The position numbers and the translations under genes are program-made. From contig QEYB01001053.1 in assembly GCA_017562135.1 (NCBI GenBank), positions 744,001-808,000 on the forward strand: a DNA stretch of 64,000 nt, given 5' to 3'. Positions 12,901 to 24,900 of the stretch are shown piece by piece. The notes under the pieces were generated by a model, which worked only from the letters and a program-made list of their open reading frames with translations, was not told where the DNA came from and did no database searches. How positions within the stretch are numbered: position 1 is the stretch's first letter; each line of letters opens with the position of its first letter. The DNA comes from Dipylidium caninum. Taxonomy: Eukaryota; Platyhelminthes; Cestoda; Cyclophyllidea; Dipylidiidae.

Positions 12901-15900
12901 CGATGAATACTTTTCGTCTGCTTTTTTGACCTCAAGTTGTGAAATTGTTATCACGTCAATTTTATGTTCTTTTTTTGACGAGTTAATTTGTACTCTCTCC
13001 TGAGATCTTCGTTTTTTTAATTTAAGTCTTTTTCCGAAAGATAATGTACTATGCCTACACAACATTCTTGATTAGCTTCTCTCCTCTCGTTCTCTGGTCT
13101 TTTAAGAATGGAATCGTTATCGGTTGAAAGGTAATTTGTATTTGCCAATGTACTTCAGATGTTTTTGTTCCAAATCTAGTAAAACAGTTGTTTTCGAAGG
13201 TTATCGTCTAGATAAACCGAAACTTTAAGAAGTTGTCTGTCACTCCAAACAGGAATCAAGGCCAGCTTTGGTACACCCATCAGTTCCCGGGTGTATCAAC
13301 TTCGTCTCCTCAACTCGATGGCGAGGCTGGACAAACACCCTCTTCCACGGCCTCTTCGTACCTAATCCCACAGCGGAGACAACCGACTTGGCCACAGTGA
13401 ACATCGCCCTCAATCGCCCGCAACAACATGACGAACGTGAAAAACGTCGGCTGCTGGTCAACAAATTCTCTCTTTCCGATACAACCTTTGAGGGTTGGCA
13501 ATGGCTGGACGCCGAGACCAGTGCTGAGATGATTCGACGTGCCATTGGCGAGGAGTCTTCTGAGGCAACTGCCGAAGCCGACCTGATAAATAGAAGGGCT
13601 GACACTGTCGGACCATTGCGGTGGTTGCACACTATGAAGCTCACCCTTTGCCTTATAGAAGCACAGGTGGGTGTTGTGACTATTTTCCCTTCTTTCTCTT
13701 GATTATTATTAACTCTGATCCTAATTTTTGCAGTTTCCTGCTGGCTCTCTTTGTCCTGTTTGGCGTTTGGTGCGCAAGGACTGGCTTGCAGCGGTTCTTA
13801 GGGCAAACAGTGTTGGCGAGCTCGCTGATCTTCTCGCTCGTCTGGAAGCTGCTATTCGTCCGATTGCCTTCCAGCGTACTTGGACCTCCTCCATTGGTTC
13901 GTGAACCCCCTTCGGCCTACAAGGATTTGATATTCACTCTTTACAGGTCCACTTCAACTGGATCGGTTCACGGCAGCTCAACGCGAGGAGGAGAAGCGGA
14001 TTCGCGCTTTGGAACGTTCTTCCGCCTCGTTTAACGCGTTGCCAATGACACTGGTGCGGACCAAAACCATTCAACCCATTCGGCACACGGTGTGGAAGAC
14101 TCGAGGTGAAGAATACCGGCGTTTAGGGGGTGACGGATGGCAGTGGGTTAGCGCAACCCGCCGTCGACAAGATGTGGTTGAGGCGGCCTTTCTGAAGAGG
14201 GCCAAGTTGAACATCGACAGACCAGCTCGTCTTGGCTTAGGATGGGGAGTTAACCCCGAACTCCTCGCCAACAAGGTTATTTCCGATTTACTTTGGCCAA
14301 TACATAGGGTGCGACTAAAAGATTTGGGAACGAGGCTAAATCGTACTTTCTCTCCCCAGACTCTTCATCCCTCTCCTCTGGAAGAGACCACCGTAAAGTA
14401 CGGCCTACATCCAATCACTGGGGTTCCACTCTGTCGGAACATCTCACGCAGCACTTACACCATTCCTCCCGAGGCTCTTCCAGATGACTCTGGCGGTGTA
14501 ATTAACATATCTCGGGTAAGTCGTGGTGTTTTCTTTTATTTCTTGACTAGTGCATACTGGCATCCCATTGTATTTGTTTTAGTGCCTCCGAGAAGATCGC
14601 GGTGGCTTTTTTCCTCCTCCCGCAAGGCCACCTTCCTCTCCTGAGATCACGAACCGTCGGTGTGGAAGGAGCAACTTTCGATTAGACAGTCTCTTAGCCC
14701 TCCGAGAGGCCGCCGCTTTACGTGATCAGGCTGCAAGTGATGCGGCCTCAGCAGATTTGGATCAGCTGCACGACGAACGTGAAGCCTTGTCTGCCAGAGT
14801 GGCCGAAATCCGATCACGCCTGAGCAAACTGACGAGTGAAGCACAGATCGCTCGCACCGAGCATGCGAGAGCCCTGAAAGCTCGTCAAACAGCGATAGAG
14901 GAAACGAAACAACTGAGTGAACAACGACTGAACCAGTCCTATTGCCAAAGCTCGGTCCCCTTAGCTCCTTCTAGACGTGTTAACGAGACTGGCGAGGGCC
15001 CTGGACGTGTGACCTCGACTCCTTCGGGTACGTCGGGCCGCCGACGATCCGTGGGCTCTCGACGTCTTCAGCGGGAGGAGTACAACTACGACTCCGGCGA
15101 AAGTGCTGATTCGGATGAATCTGAGGCTACTTCGTCTTCTCGACCGCCCAGTAGTACGACAGGGTAAGTTCGCTCCCAGAATAACGCAGAGACGAAGTTT
15201 CACACTTTATATCGTGAACTACTTTGTTACAGGTCGAATGTCCTTCGTCGGAGTTCTAGACGCCAAAAAACAAAGAGCGTAGATCCAGACTTTGTTGTGG
15301 ACTTTGGTGAGGATGATGAAGAGGAGGATGCTCGAGTGGACATGGATCGAGATGATGAGGACTTTGACTTGCGTCAACGTGGCTCCGACGATGAGGCAGC
15401 GGACGGTCCAGTCTGGCCGCGTGGCGGTCGTGGGATCCCCCAGTTGGACGGCACTGGCGACGACGGTGATGACGACGACGAGGATTATATGGTTGAAGAG
15501 GAGGAGGAGGAGGAAGAGGAGGAGGAGGATTACGGTGTTGACGAAAATACCAACGAAAATGGTCCTGAGGGCAAAGTGGATGGTTTGGCCTCCGCCACAC
15601 CTCTCAAGGTTTGTTCGTTCATCTTTTTTTCCGTCCCATAACTACTCCACATGAGCACTTTCGTGTTAAGAGACGTTTTGTCTCCTATAACAGTCCGGTG
15701 CTATGGCGACAATGCCCATCCCTGTGCAGAGAAAGGCTGCACCGACAATTCCTCCTCCACCGGGAAAAAGTTTACTTGCTCTTGCTATTGAAGGGAAGAC
15801 TCCTGGTATCGTGCAGACCAGACCCGGGGTAGGTTTCTACTTACCAACCACCATCTCCTCCTTCGTTTTCGAATATCACTCTAAAAGTCGGGGCATCAAA

Positions 15901-18900
15901 TGTTTCGTCCCGCGTTCACTGTTGTTTAGGGGATGGCTTTAAATCACCGATTTGGTATAAACTCTTTAAGTAATCACTTCACCTCGACTTCATATTTACC
16001 TGACTTCAATCTTTTCCTCGGCACTTCAGCACGTTAAGACAAAAACTCTCTTCGTTCAATTGAGTCGGATTCGTCCCGAGTCATTCTGGACGGAGTGTGG
16101 ACGATTTTCCAAAACAACTTAATTTCTCTCTCTTTCCGGTTCAGCCTGATCCTTAGTTCGTTTTCGACGTTTAGAATTCCAATTGTGAGTCGTCCTGCGA
16201 GACAAAGACAGTCGTCGGAGGCGTTGGCAGCGGGCCTGGCGTCACAGTGGTTCCGACTCCAATCCCCGCCACTCCCGGCGGCCAACCAGTGCGTCTCGTT
16301 AGGGTGTTGCGGGCGCCCGCCGGAGCTCCACCGGGCACTCAGATTATTCAGGCGGTTGATCCACCTCCAGCATCTACCGGCGGTAATTTATAAGCACCTC
16401 CTTGATTCCTTCCAGTTCAGTGTAAAAGCCAGCAAGTCATATTTGAACAGGCGATGAGATTTACTCTCTCCCAAGTCATGAGGTCATGTAGTTGACTTAC
16501 CTGCGACAGATAAACCACCCTCTTTTCTATACGAGCGTCTGGAAATTAGGCGGCCAAGTCTTCTTGAGCCAAGCATGTGCCACTTGAAGTCTCCACCCTT
16601 CAAACTCGCATTTCTGGTAGAACTTTCGCAAGTTTGAGTCACCCTCAATGATGTGGTCACCCTGTATGAAGAAGTTATTTTCTTCCACGGCATGGAAAGT
16701 AATGACGCTCTTTCATACTTCAACAGGTTACATCGTCGGTAAGTTTCTCTCCGTCTGTACACTTTTTGCTTAGTTGCGTGAGGAATCATTTCGAAGAATG
16801 CATGTTTTTTGCCCTCCTGCCTAACCTGGGAGTTGCATCAACAGTTCAACGATGTGGACAGTGTCCTTGTGTTTCCGTCTTGTTGACAAAGACAGTTAAC
16901 TGGGCGGTCGGGAGATTTGACGATTGGACACGGAGTCGATGGCAAAATTCGGACACTGGCGATCTGACTTTCACACTTCTTATATTTCTGCCTGTGATGT
17001 TATGGGCCTTTGAAAAACACTCTGAGTAGTTCGGTCAGACCTGCATGCTCTGAATGGACGGCGGACAGTTCTCTGCCTCCACTGCTTGTTATCTAATCTC
17101 TCCTCGTTGGTGCATTTCAGCTTCTAGTGCTGGCAACCTCGTAATTCCCGCGTCAACGGAATCAGCCCTGCAAAAGTCACTCATACAAGTGGGTTTTTGC
17201 TCTTCAGACTCTAATCAACCTGCAGTGTACACCCCCTCTCATTGCCAAAACTTTCGCCCTTCAGCTCTCATCCGGTGGCGGTGTCATAGTAACTCAGGCG
17301 TCCACTCTTCCCGCTGGCTACCGGTTGATCACACCCTCGAGCCTTTCCATCTCCGCCAGCAGTCCTGCGTCGACCACCGCGTGCACACCCCTCGGGTGTA
17401 CTTCTACCACAGCTTCAGCGGTCTCCCGCCCACCGCTCAACGTTGTCCATGTGGTCTCCACTTCGCCGCCGTCTGCGTCCTCCCAGGGGTTCCGACCGCG
17501 GCCGCTGGTGCCTCAGCCTCTTCGGGCCGGCCAACCGGTCTCCGTCAGCGCCACCGGCACTCCCTCCCTCATCTCGATAGCGCCATCACCGGTCATTCGC
17601 GCCCCTCCCATCAGGCCCCTCCTGGCCCCGGCTGGCAGACCCGTGAGTCTCCTATTCTCTATCACGCTTCCCTCTCACCTATTCTTCAGGGGAAGACTTA
17701 ATCCCCCTTCCCATTCTCCCGATCTCCAATTGCATCCCCCTTTTTTGCCCTTTCCGCCATGTCGTTGACTCAATTCCTCAAATTACAGTTTTCCCCTCTA
17801 AAATAGGCCACTTTATCCCTCTTTATGCGTAAAGTGTGCGTCTTCATTCTTAGTTTTTACAAAATTTCACCGAATACTCCACGCTTTTCCATAATTCGGT
17901 TTACCGGTTTGTCGCCCTCCATCCGTTGCACGGTCTGGTCCTCATCTCGAATACCGGAACGGTTTGCAGACACTCCTCTCTCACTTCGTTTTGGCAGATA
18001 ATTTGAATGCCTCAGGCACGAGGCGGCACGATTAGCTCTCTCCCTCATCTCCAGCATTCTGCACTGCTTGGACACATTGTAAAGACATTTTTCTTATTAC
18101 TCCATCTTCATTTGGAACCTTTACCCGAGACGAGTGGGGATTTCCCTTTCCCCGATGCACGGTTGTCGAGAGTTGGAGGTTTTGTGCGATTGCTAAACCT
18201 CTTAGGTCGTGTTTAAGCGTCAAGAGGATTTTATTGCCGACTACCGGGATGATATTACTTTCAGCTCCTCGGCAGTTCGCCTGGCCTGGCGCCCTCCCTG
18301 CGCCCACGGATGGTGCGAGTGGTGACACAACCGATGCAACTCGACCCAAGTCTGGACCAGGCTGTCGCCGAAGCCGCGGCCAAGCTTCATCAGGTCGATC
18401 TGGAGATATTTAATCTGCGCAAGGAGGTCATCTACACTTTAACAATCATGAGGTGAGTTTGAGCGACCGAGAGTTAATCTACTCTTGCATTACTGCAGCT
18501 CAAACGTCTGGAGTCGCAACTGGCAGAGCTGAATGCTCGCGTGGAAGAGAAGGAGGACTTGATAGCTCGATGTGGCATCTCAACTGCTAGTCCTTATTCG
18601 CTCAACAGCCAAGCCAATTCCCTTCTTAATCGCCTCAATCGGGCCACCAAGACGGCGGCAGCAGCCTCCGGCAACCACCGGTCAAAAGGCCGACGTTTCC
18701 TTGTCCTGCCCTCACAGTTGCCTTCGATCAACCCCTACGCCTGGCCCCCTGATAGGCTCTTCTCGTGTAACATCTCTTCGACCTACCCCGATACCGACAA
18801 GGTGCGAGCGGATCGGGCTTTTTCTCCTCTCACCCCTTTTCACTCGTAACGTCTTTGCCTCGTTTTTGTAGAGGACCCCGATGCCTGTTCCGAATCTCTT

Positions 18901-21900
18901 CCGTTTGAGTAAGACGAATCTCCAGTCCTTGATTCTGGCGGCTGGTAGGAAAGAGGTGTCAGGCTACGAGGCTGAGAAGAAAAGATTGGCATCGGTACAT
19001 GAAACACCTAAATTCCTTTCCTATATTTTTTTCCCGCGCCTTTGCTATTATTTTTTCACTGAGCCCAAAACTACGTCAACTGGTGTCTTCTCTACTAATC
19101 CGCGCTTCTTAACTGTCATTTCATTATCAATATATGTTTCCCCTATTCTCGGTAGTATGATGACGTATCCCAACAACCTCATCATCTTTATTGCAATATT
19201 GTATTTTTTAATCTGTTTTACTGATAAAAGCATTATTTGGGTTGCCATGCCTCCAGGGGCCCACCCATAATGTAACAAGTCTGCCTACTTATCTGATATC
19301 GGTAGCATTTATTGTTCACAATCAGATTCCGTGGTCCTACCCCAGTGCTCGTCCGTGCTTCGCGGAAGCGTGGCACTTTCGTCTGCGCCAGATCATTCTC
19401 GAGCCGACCGTCTCCAATTGTGGCATCTTGAACACACCTTCACATTACGGTGTGGCAATGGCGAGCTTAGCAACGCATTTACGTCTCTTCTGGCACTCCC
19501 TTCGATGGGACGAGATTGTTCTCTCGGCCGCCACTTCTGAGGACGCCCACGCTGGTCACGGATCAGTACTACCTCAAACAGGGCATCCCCGAAAGTCATG
19601 GTGGTGGTTATACACTCCGAAGAGTTGTAGCTATTAAACCTTTGGTGAGACCATCCTTCTCCTGCATTCTCGCTCGATGTTTCCTTTGTCATAGGGAACC
19701 GCGTTTTGAGTTAAAACATTATAGTTATTGCTAAAGGCGGCAGGGCACTTGAACCATATACTGATAAGTGGAGTGCAAGGGGAGTGGAGAGATTTATGTA
19801 ACTCTACATGTGGTAGAAAGAGTTTAGTATTTCTCCAACCTTTTTGTTGATGTTCTTAGTCATCGAGTACACATTTTACTGATGCGGTCTTGTCAAGTTA
19901 TTCTGGAGTCTTCATTTATTCAAAATTTTCGCTTAACTCTTTTCATATTATCAAGTATGACGCGTCATTTTGAGCCGCTAATGCTGCTTTTATAGGACAA
20001 ATTTTGGTTGCGAGCCAACTTCCTCGTTGAGACCTCAGTTCATAAACCAGCCGCACGTAAGCGGCCGGCCAAAGGCAACTCACGCGGCTCTCTCGGTGGT
20101 AACGGTGAGGTAACTGCCTCGAGGCGTTCAGGTCGGGGAAACAAGCGTTTCGCCGACCCTGACTATGATCCAGCAGCCGACGAAGGTTGGCGAGTGGGTA
20201 TCCCCTGTTCAAGCCGTCGTAGGCGCCGTCCCAACTACAATGAAGATCAGTTGAATGAGGAGGATGGAGGGGAAGAAGACGGACAGATGAACGAAGACCA
20301 AGGCATGGAGGATCAAGGTTATCACAAACGTGACTTTAAAAATACAGAAGAGTGGGTGTCCGAGGAGGCGCTTCAACTCTGGGAGATCCGAAACTTTTTT
20401 GACAGGTATGGCTCATACTACTTGTGGTCATTCTCAGAGTTTGCTGACCGATTCCTGCTGTTTTTTTACCAATTTCTCCTCCAGACTTCTGCTTATCGAC
20501 AGCGAATACCCTCCTCCCATGCCGAAGTTGGCTTTAAGTGGCCTTCCAGCCGCTTTGGTTGAAGAAGTCTCTTCTCTGACCATGAAGAAGGGCGAGATGG
20601 AGGCTAACCCGGAGTGCCAGGGCAGTTGGATCCAACCGGCGCGTTGTCCTTCTCCTGAGTCGCTGAAACCGCCTTCCCCTAAGCCACCGTCTCCTCCGCC
20701 TCCACCACCTCCGCCTCCTCCCATTGTTGTTATGGAACCGCCGAAACCGATGATGATAAACTCGCCTGGACCCTTGATTACTCCATCGAGTAAGGGTTTC
20801 TTTTAACTCTTGCTTTGAAATTAAAAGGAAAGCCAATGAATAATCATTAAATTTCCTTATTGCCGATGTAACAATAGTTTGAGCTACTGCCATTCTGGTC
20901 ATGAAAATCAACTGGAAGAAACGAGAAGCCAGTTTAGTGTGAATGTGGTGGTGATGCTAGTCTCATTTTTCGTAAAAACGGGAAGGCGTTTACTCTCAAG
21001 CGGCTTTTAATTTTTTCTCCCTTCTTGTTATTCTGTGTGTCACTGTTGGCTGTCCCAACACCTCTCTCTACGAACAGTTACCAAGGCGGTTGGGCTTGTG
21101 GACTTGTTTTCCGCCTCAATACCCTTCGTAAACTCTTGCGATATCCTCATTCCTGAAGAAGAGGTCATTTATTGTGAATATCTTTTTTACTTGCATTTTA
21201 AAACTCACTTTAGTAATGTTTGAGGTCGCTCGTAGGGAACTTGGAGCTGTTGAGCTCATTGGGGTGCTCACGTCCTTCTGATAGCTTCTTTATTCTTTTA
21301 AGTAGACTGTGTTATAAGAAAAGTTACTCTCACATTATCATGATGCCCTCCGCCGCATTCCTCTTTAGCTCCGGTGATATCTCAACCAACCTTCCGTCCG
21401 CTCATCGTGAACTCCAATCGACCGCAGGGTATGAAAACCCCGCTGGTGACCGCCTCACGGCAACACGTCCCACCGTCGGTACAAATTACACCCACTACTG
21501 GTGTGTCTGTTCCTACTTCCACGCCCTACACCACACCGCGCCGGACTGGAAGCACCGCCGCTCCCCTCTCGCCCAACTCCGAGGCGGCTCGAGCCCGGGC
21601 GCGCAGCTTGGCCGCCTCGCATGCGGCGCGCATTTCGGCCGCCAATCGGCGCTTCCGCACTGAGAAAGCGGCGCTGGACACGAGGGTCGCCTCGCTGGTG
21701 GAAGAGCTGGCCAATCGCCGACGCCTGAACATCAAGTACATTGCGCTCCAGGTTCAGGTGGGTGCCTCTTTGGGAGGCGGACATGAGGGATGGCCTCCCC
21801 TCACCCTCCCAGACTCTTCTCGACCCACTTTCTTTTAACGCCACTCGTCTTACTTCTCTTCTGCAAGTTGCTGTCGCGAAATGGCGTTTCTGTATTTTTA

Positions 21901-24900
21901 TGGGTGCCTAAAGGCCCGTGCTTGGTCCTAAAGGACTGGCAATATTTTGTGTCGATTTAACAGATATTTTACGTGTGTGACCACTTCTGTCCGGAGGATG
22001 TCCTCTGTCTTTCTCCATGTTAGGGAGCAAGAAGCGTTATTTCAACGCCTCCTTCCTCGGTGATTGGGTAGATTTGAATGTTCGGGAGCCAGGGACTTGG
22101 TCCTACGCTGTTGGCCCTTTTTCCTCCGTATGATCAGTTCCTAACTTAGACCCAAGTTCATCAAAATAGGATGGTGGTCTGTCTCGAAGCTCAAATTGAA
22201 GAAAGAAATTTTGTGGAACCAACATCGAGCATTTTCTTTTTTCAGTTAGTGGACCCATTTCCGAGCGTCCCCTTGATGTTTCTTGGAGCCTGTCGAGATG
22301 CACTGTGCTTCAATTTGAGCTCGCGTTCCATTTCCATTTGACTTCGGTGTGAAATAAAATAAAAGTGCAATACAAGGACAGTAAAATTTTACGAAATGAA
22401 CAGGGAAAAAAAGTCTTCAACATTTATAAATAAAAACATTGAGAGGACATTGCTATTTATCTCGGTTGCAGCTGAACTTAGGCTAAACAAAGACACCCGT
22501 TTCATGGTTTGCAACCTAATACTACCCCAACTTATGACCTCTTTTTAATTCTCTCCTCTCCTTTCCCGTTGAATGCTCGAAAGCACTCATTTTACCGCTT
22601 TATTTAATTTTATAGTAGTTTTGATACTCTTATGATGCCTGACGGCTATTGCACTCTCTTCTCCCCTGCCTGAAGGCAAAGGACGGACGTCGTTTGGCAG
22701 ATATTCCATCTTATTGAATACCGGAAGCAATTTTGTACAGATCCGCTGTTTTTCTCTCTTTTCCTTCAGTGCTTTAGCAGATCTGACTGTCCGGCGCCGT
22801 GTCGCTTGCAGCTGAAGAAGTGAATTTTTCGTATTCTATTATAAATACTCAATTTAACATTTGCTCTTCTCACACTTTAAGAAAGTTCTTCCCAGGTTAT
22901 GATATTTTTGTCAGCCATTTCGTGCGGGTTGACTGTACACTTTAACCAAGGCTTGGTTATTTCGTAGGGTTTTTTTTTCACTGAATGCCGGCTCTCTTCT
23001 GTGCGTATCCGGATCGTGTAGGCTGTGTCTAGGCAACTTCATTCTCTTTCCCTCACCCCCACCCTTTGTCCAAATCAGCAGTTTTCAATGTTTCTTACTG
23101 GGCACAGCGTTCAGATGGAGGCTCGCATGACCTTATTTGAATCATTTTGAGGTATTCTGCGATTTCACCGGGGAACTCTATTGCCCTCAGGCAACAATCT
23201 CTCATCTCCGCCGAGAGAGGATAATGGGGCGTTTTTTTCCCGATTTCCGCAAAATCAACCGATTCCTCGTCTGGATGTTCTATCTCATGCTTGTGTGACA
23301 CCACTGGGCATTTCTGAGTGATTTGCCAATAGAAGTTGGTGAAATGCGCTTGTTGGCCTCTGTTGAACAGACTAGTGGACGACTTCTGGAAGACCCTGCG
23401 ACAGCACCTTTTGATCTCTCCCATTCTGTGGCCTGTTGAACGCTCGAGAACCCTCACTTTACTGGCTCATTTAACCTTGTATGCAATTTTAATACTCCCT
23501 GAAAGCGTTGTGAGGTCAACATTTAAAAATAGAGTTTTTTGAGTGTGCTCTTCGTGCCCGAGAGAGTCGGATTGAGTGGTGTGGACAGAACTCCGTGCCG
23601 CCGTGGTGGAGCGCACTTGTTGACGTAAAAAACACGTCTTAATGACGTCAACTTTTGCCAGCTGACTGCAGCTCCTTCAATTTGGCTTAAAAGGTCTGGA
23701 AAGTAGTAGAATTGGCAGGAAGCTAGATCTCTAAGGCGAAGTCTATCCTTCCTCCAGGAGGAAATTCTGATGGCCAAGAAGGCGGCACAGCGCGAGGCTT
23801 TAGCCGATCCAGCGCCACCTCCGTCGCCGGCGATGCCAACACCGAGGTCGAAGGCTCACGCGCTCGAAAGGTCCTCCGCCCTCGGAGGCCGGAGAGAGGC
23901 CAGATCTATTGCCAAACTCCCGAACACCGCGGCTGGACGCAAGCGCGGCATAGCGAAACAACAGCCGCTTCGCCGATATCCCCGGACGCCGCCCACCGCA
24001 CCGGCAACCGACTCGGATGAGACGCACTACGCAATGGTGTCGCCATACAAAAGGACCAAACGGGGAAAGGTGGAGAGCACATCGAAGACGGAGGCTTTGT
24101 CCAATGTCAAGGCTGAGGCCTCAGTCGTAAGTCTCCTTATTTTTTTCTTTTGAAATATATTGCAAGTGAGAGGCTAAGAAGACGTCGCTGTGCTACCCAT
24201 TTGATTTCACTTTATTGGCCTCGTCCTGTTTCATTCGCGTCGACGCGACACCTCAATGTGGCTGCACTGTTCACCCGAGTGCACAGAACGCCCCGAGGTG
24301 GAGGAAGTGGAGCCGGTTGCTCTAAGAATGTGGCTGTTGCCCGCGGAAAGCCTCGAACACGCTGGAGGGCTGGATTGTAAAGGGGAAAATTGGAGAGTTG
24401 AGGCTCGCTTATGCGCACTAAAAGCGACTACTTCAACATTTATTTGGCAGCCCAAAGGAAATTCTCTCAGCGCGGGGCCGTGGAAGGATTGGCGAACGGG
24501 CCAACCGCTTAGCATTGACACCAACTTCAGAAGAGACAGGACATTCGCTCTCTTTTTTAGCCACGTGGTCGCCACTCGAGCGCTGGTGGAGGCAGCAGTA
24601 AGCGTCACCGTCGCGAGCGGGTCTCCTCGCCCTACTCCCCGGTTGCCAAGACAACGCCCGCTACCACCAGCAGTCGTGGGAGGCCTCGTAGCAAGAATAG
24701 CAAAGGCGCTTCCAAGGCAGTGTATTCGACTACACCGGCGGCGAAACCACGGCTCCACATCCGTACGCCCAAGTACCTCCTGGAGGAGGCAGAGTCCGAG
24801 GAAAAGGCAGGCCTGCGGTCAAGGCGACGACTCAATGATGATGACAGTGATAATGTTGCGAAGAAGTCTATCAAGGTTGAGAAGACTCGTCATTCCGGCG

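Noticed and set aside
13253..13330. An apparent frame break at the start of BPTF exon 7, from a tempting NQGQLWYTHQF reading
   Set aside because: The splice phase from the previous exon supports the other frame (ESRPALVHPS), which stays open to the conserved LNRPQQHDEREKRR. No break is needed.
16175..16211. A 10-base microexon (16175-16184) before the BPTF exon starting at 16212
   Set aside because: It would need a 27-base intron. Reading straight through from 16175 keeps the frame and phase and gives a normal exon, 16175-16382.
24231..24380. A possible extra BPTF exon encoding GGGSGAGCSKN and RGKPRTRW
   Set aside because: The only acceptor gives a phase that does not match the previous exon, and exon 24 joins exon 25 in phase without it.
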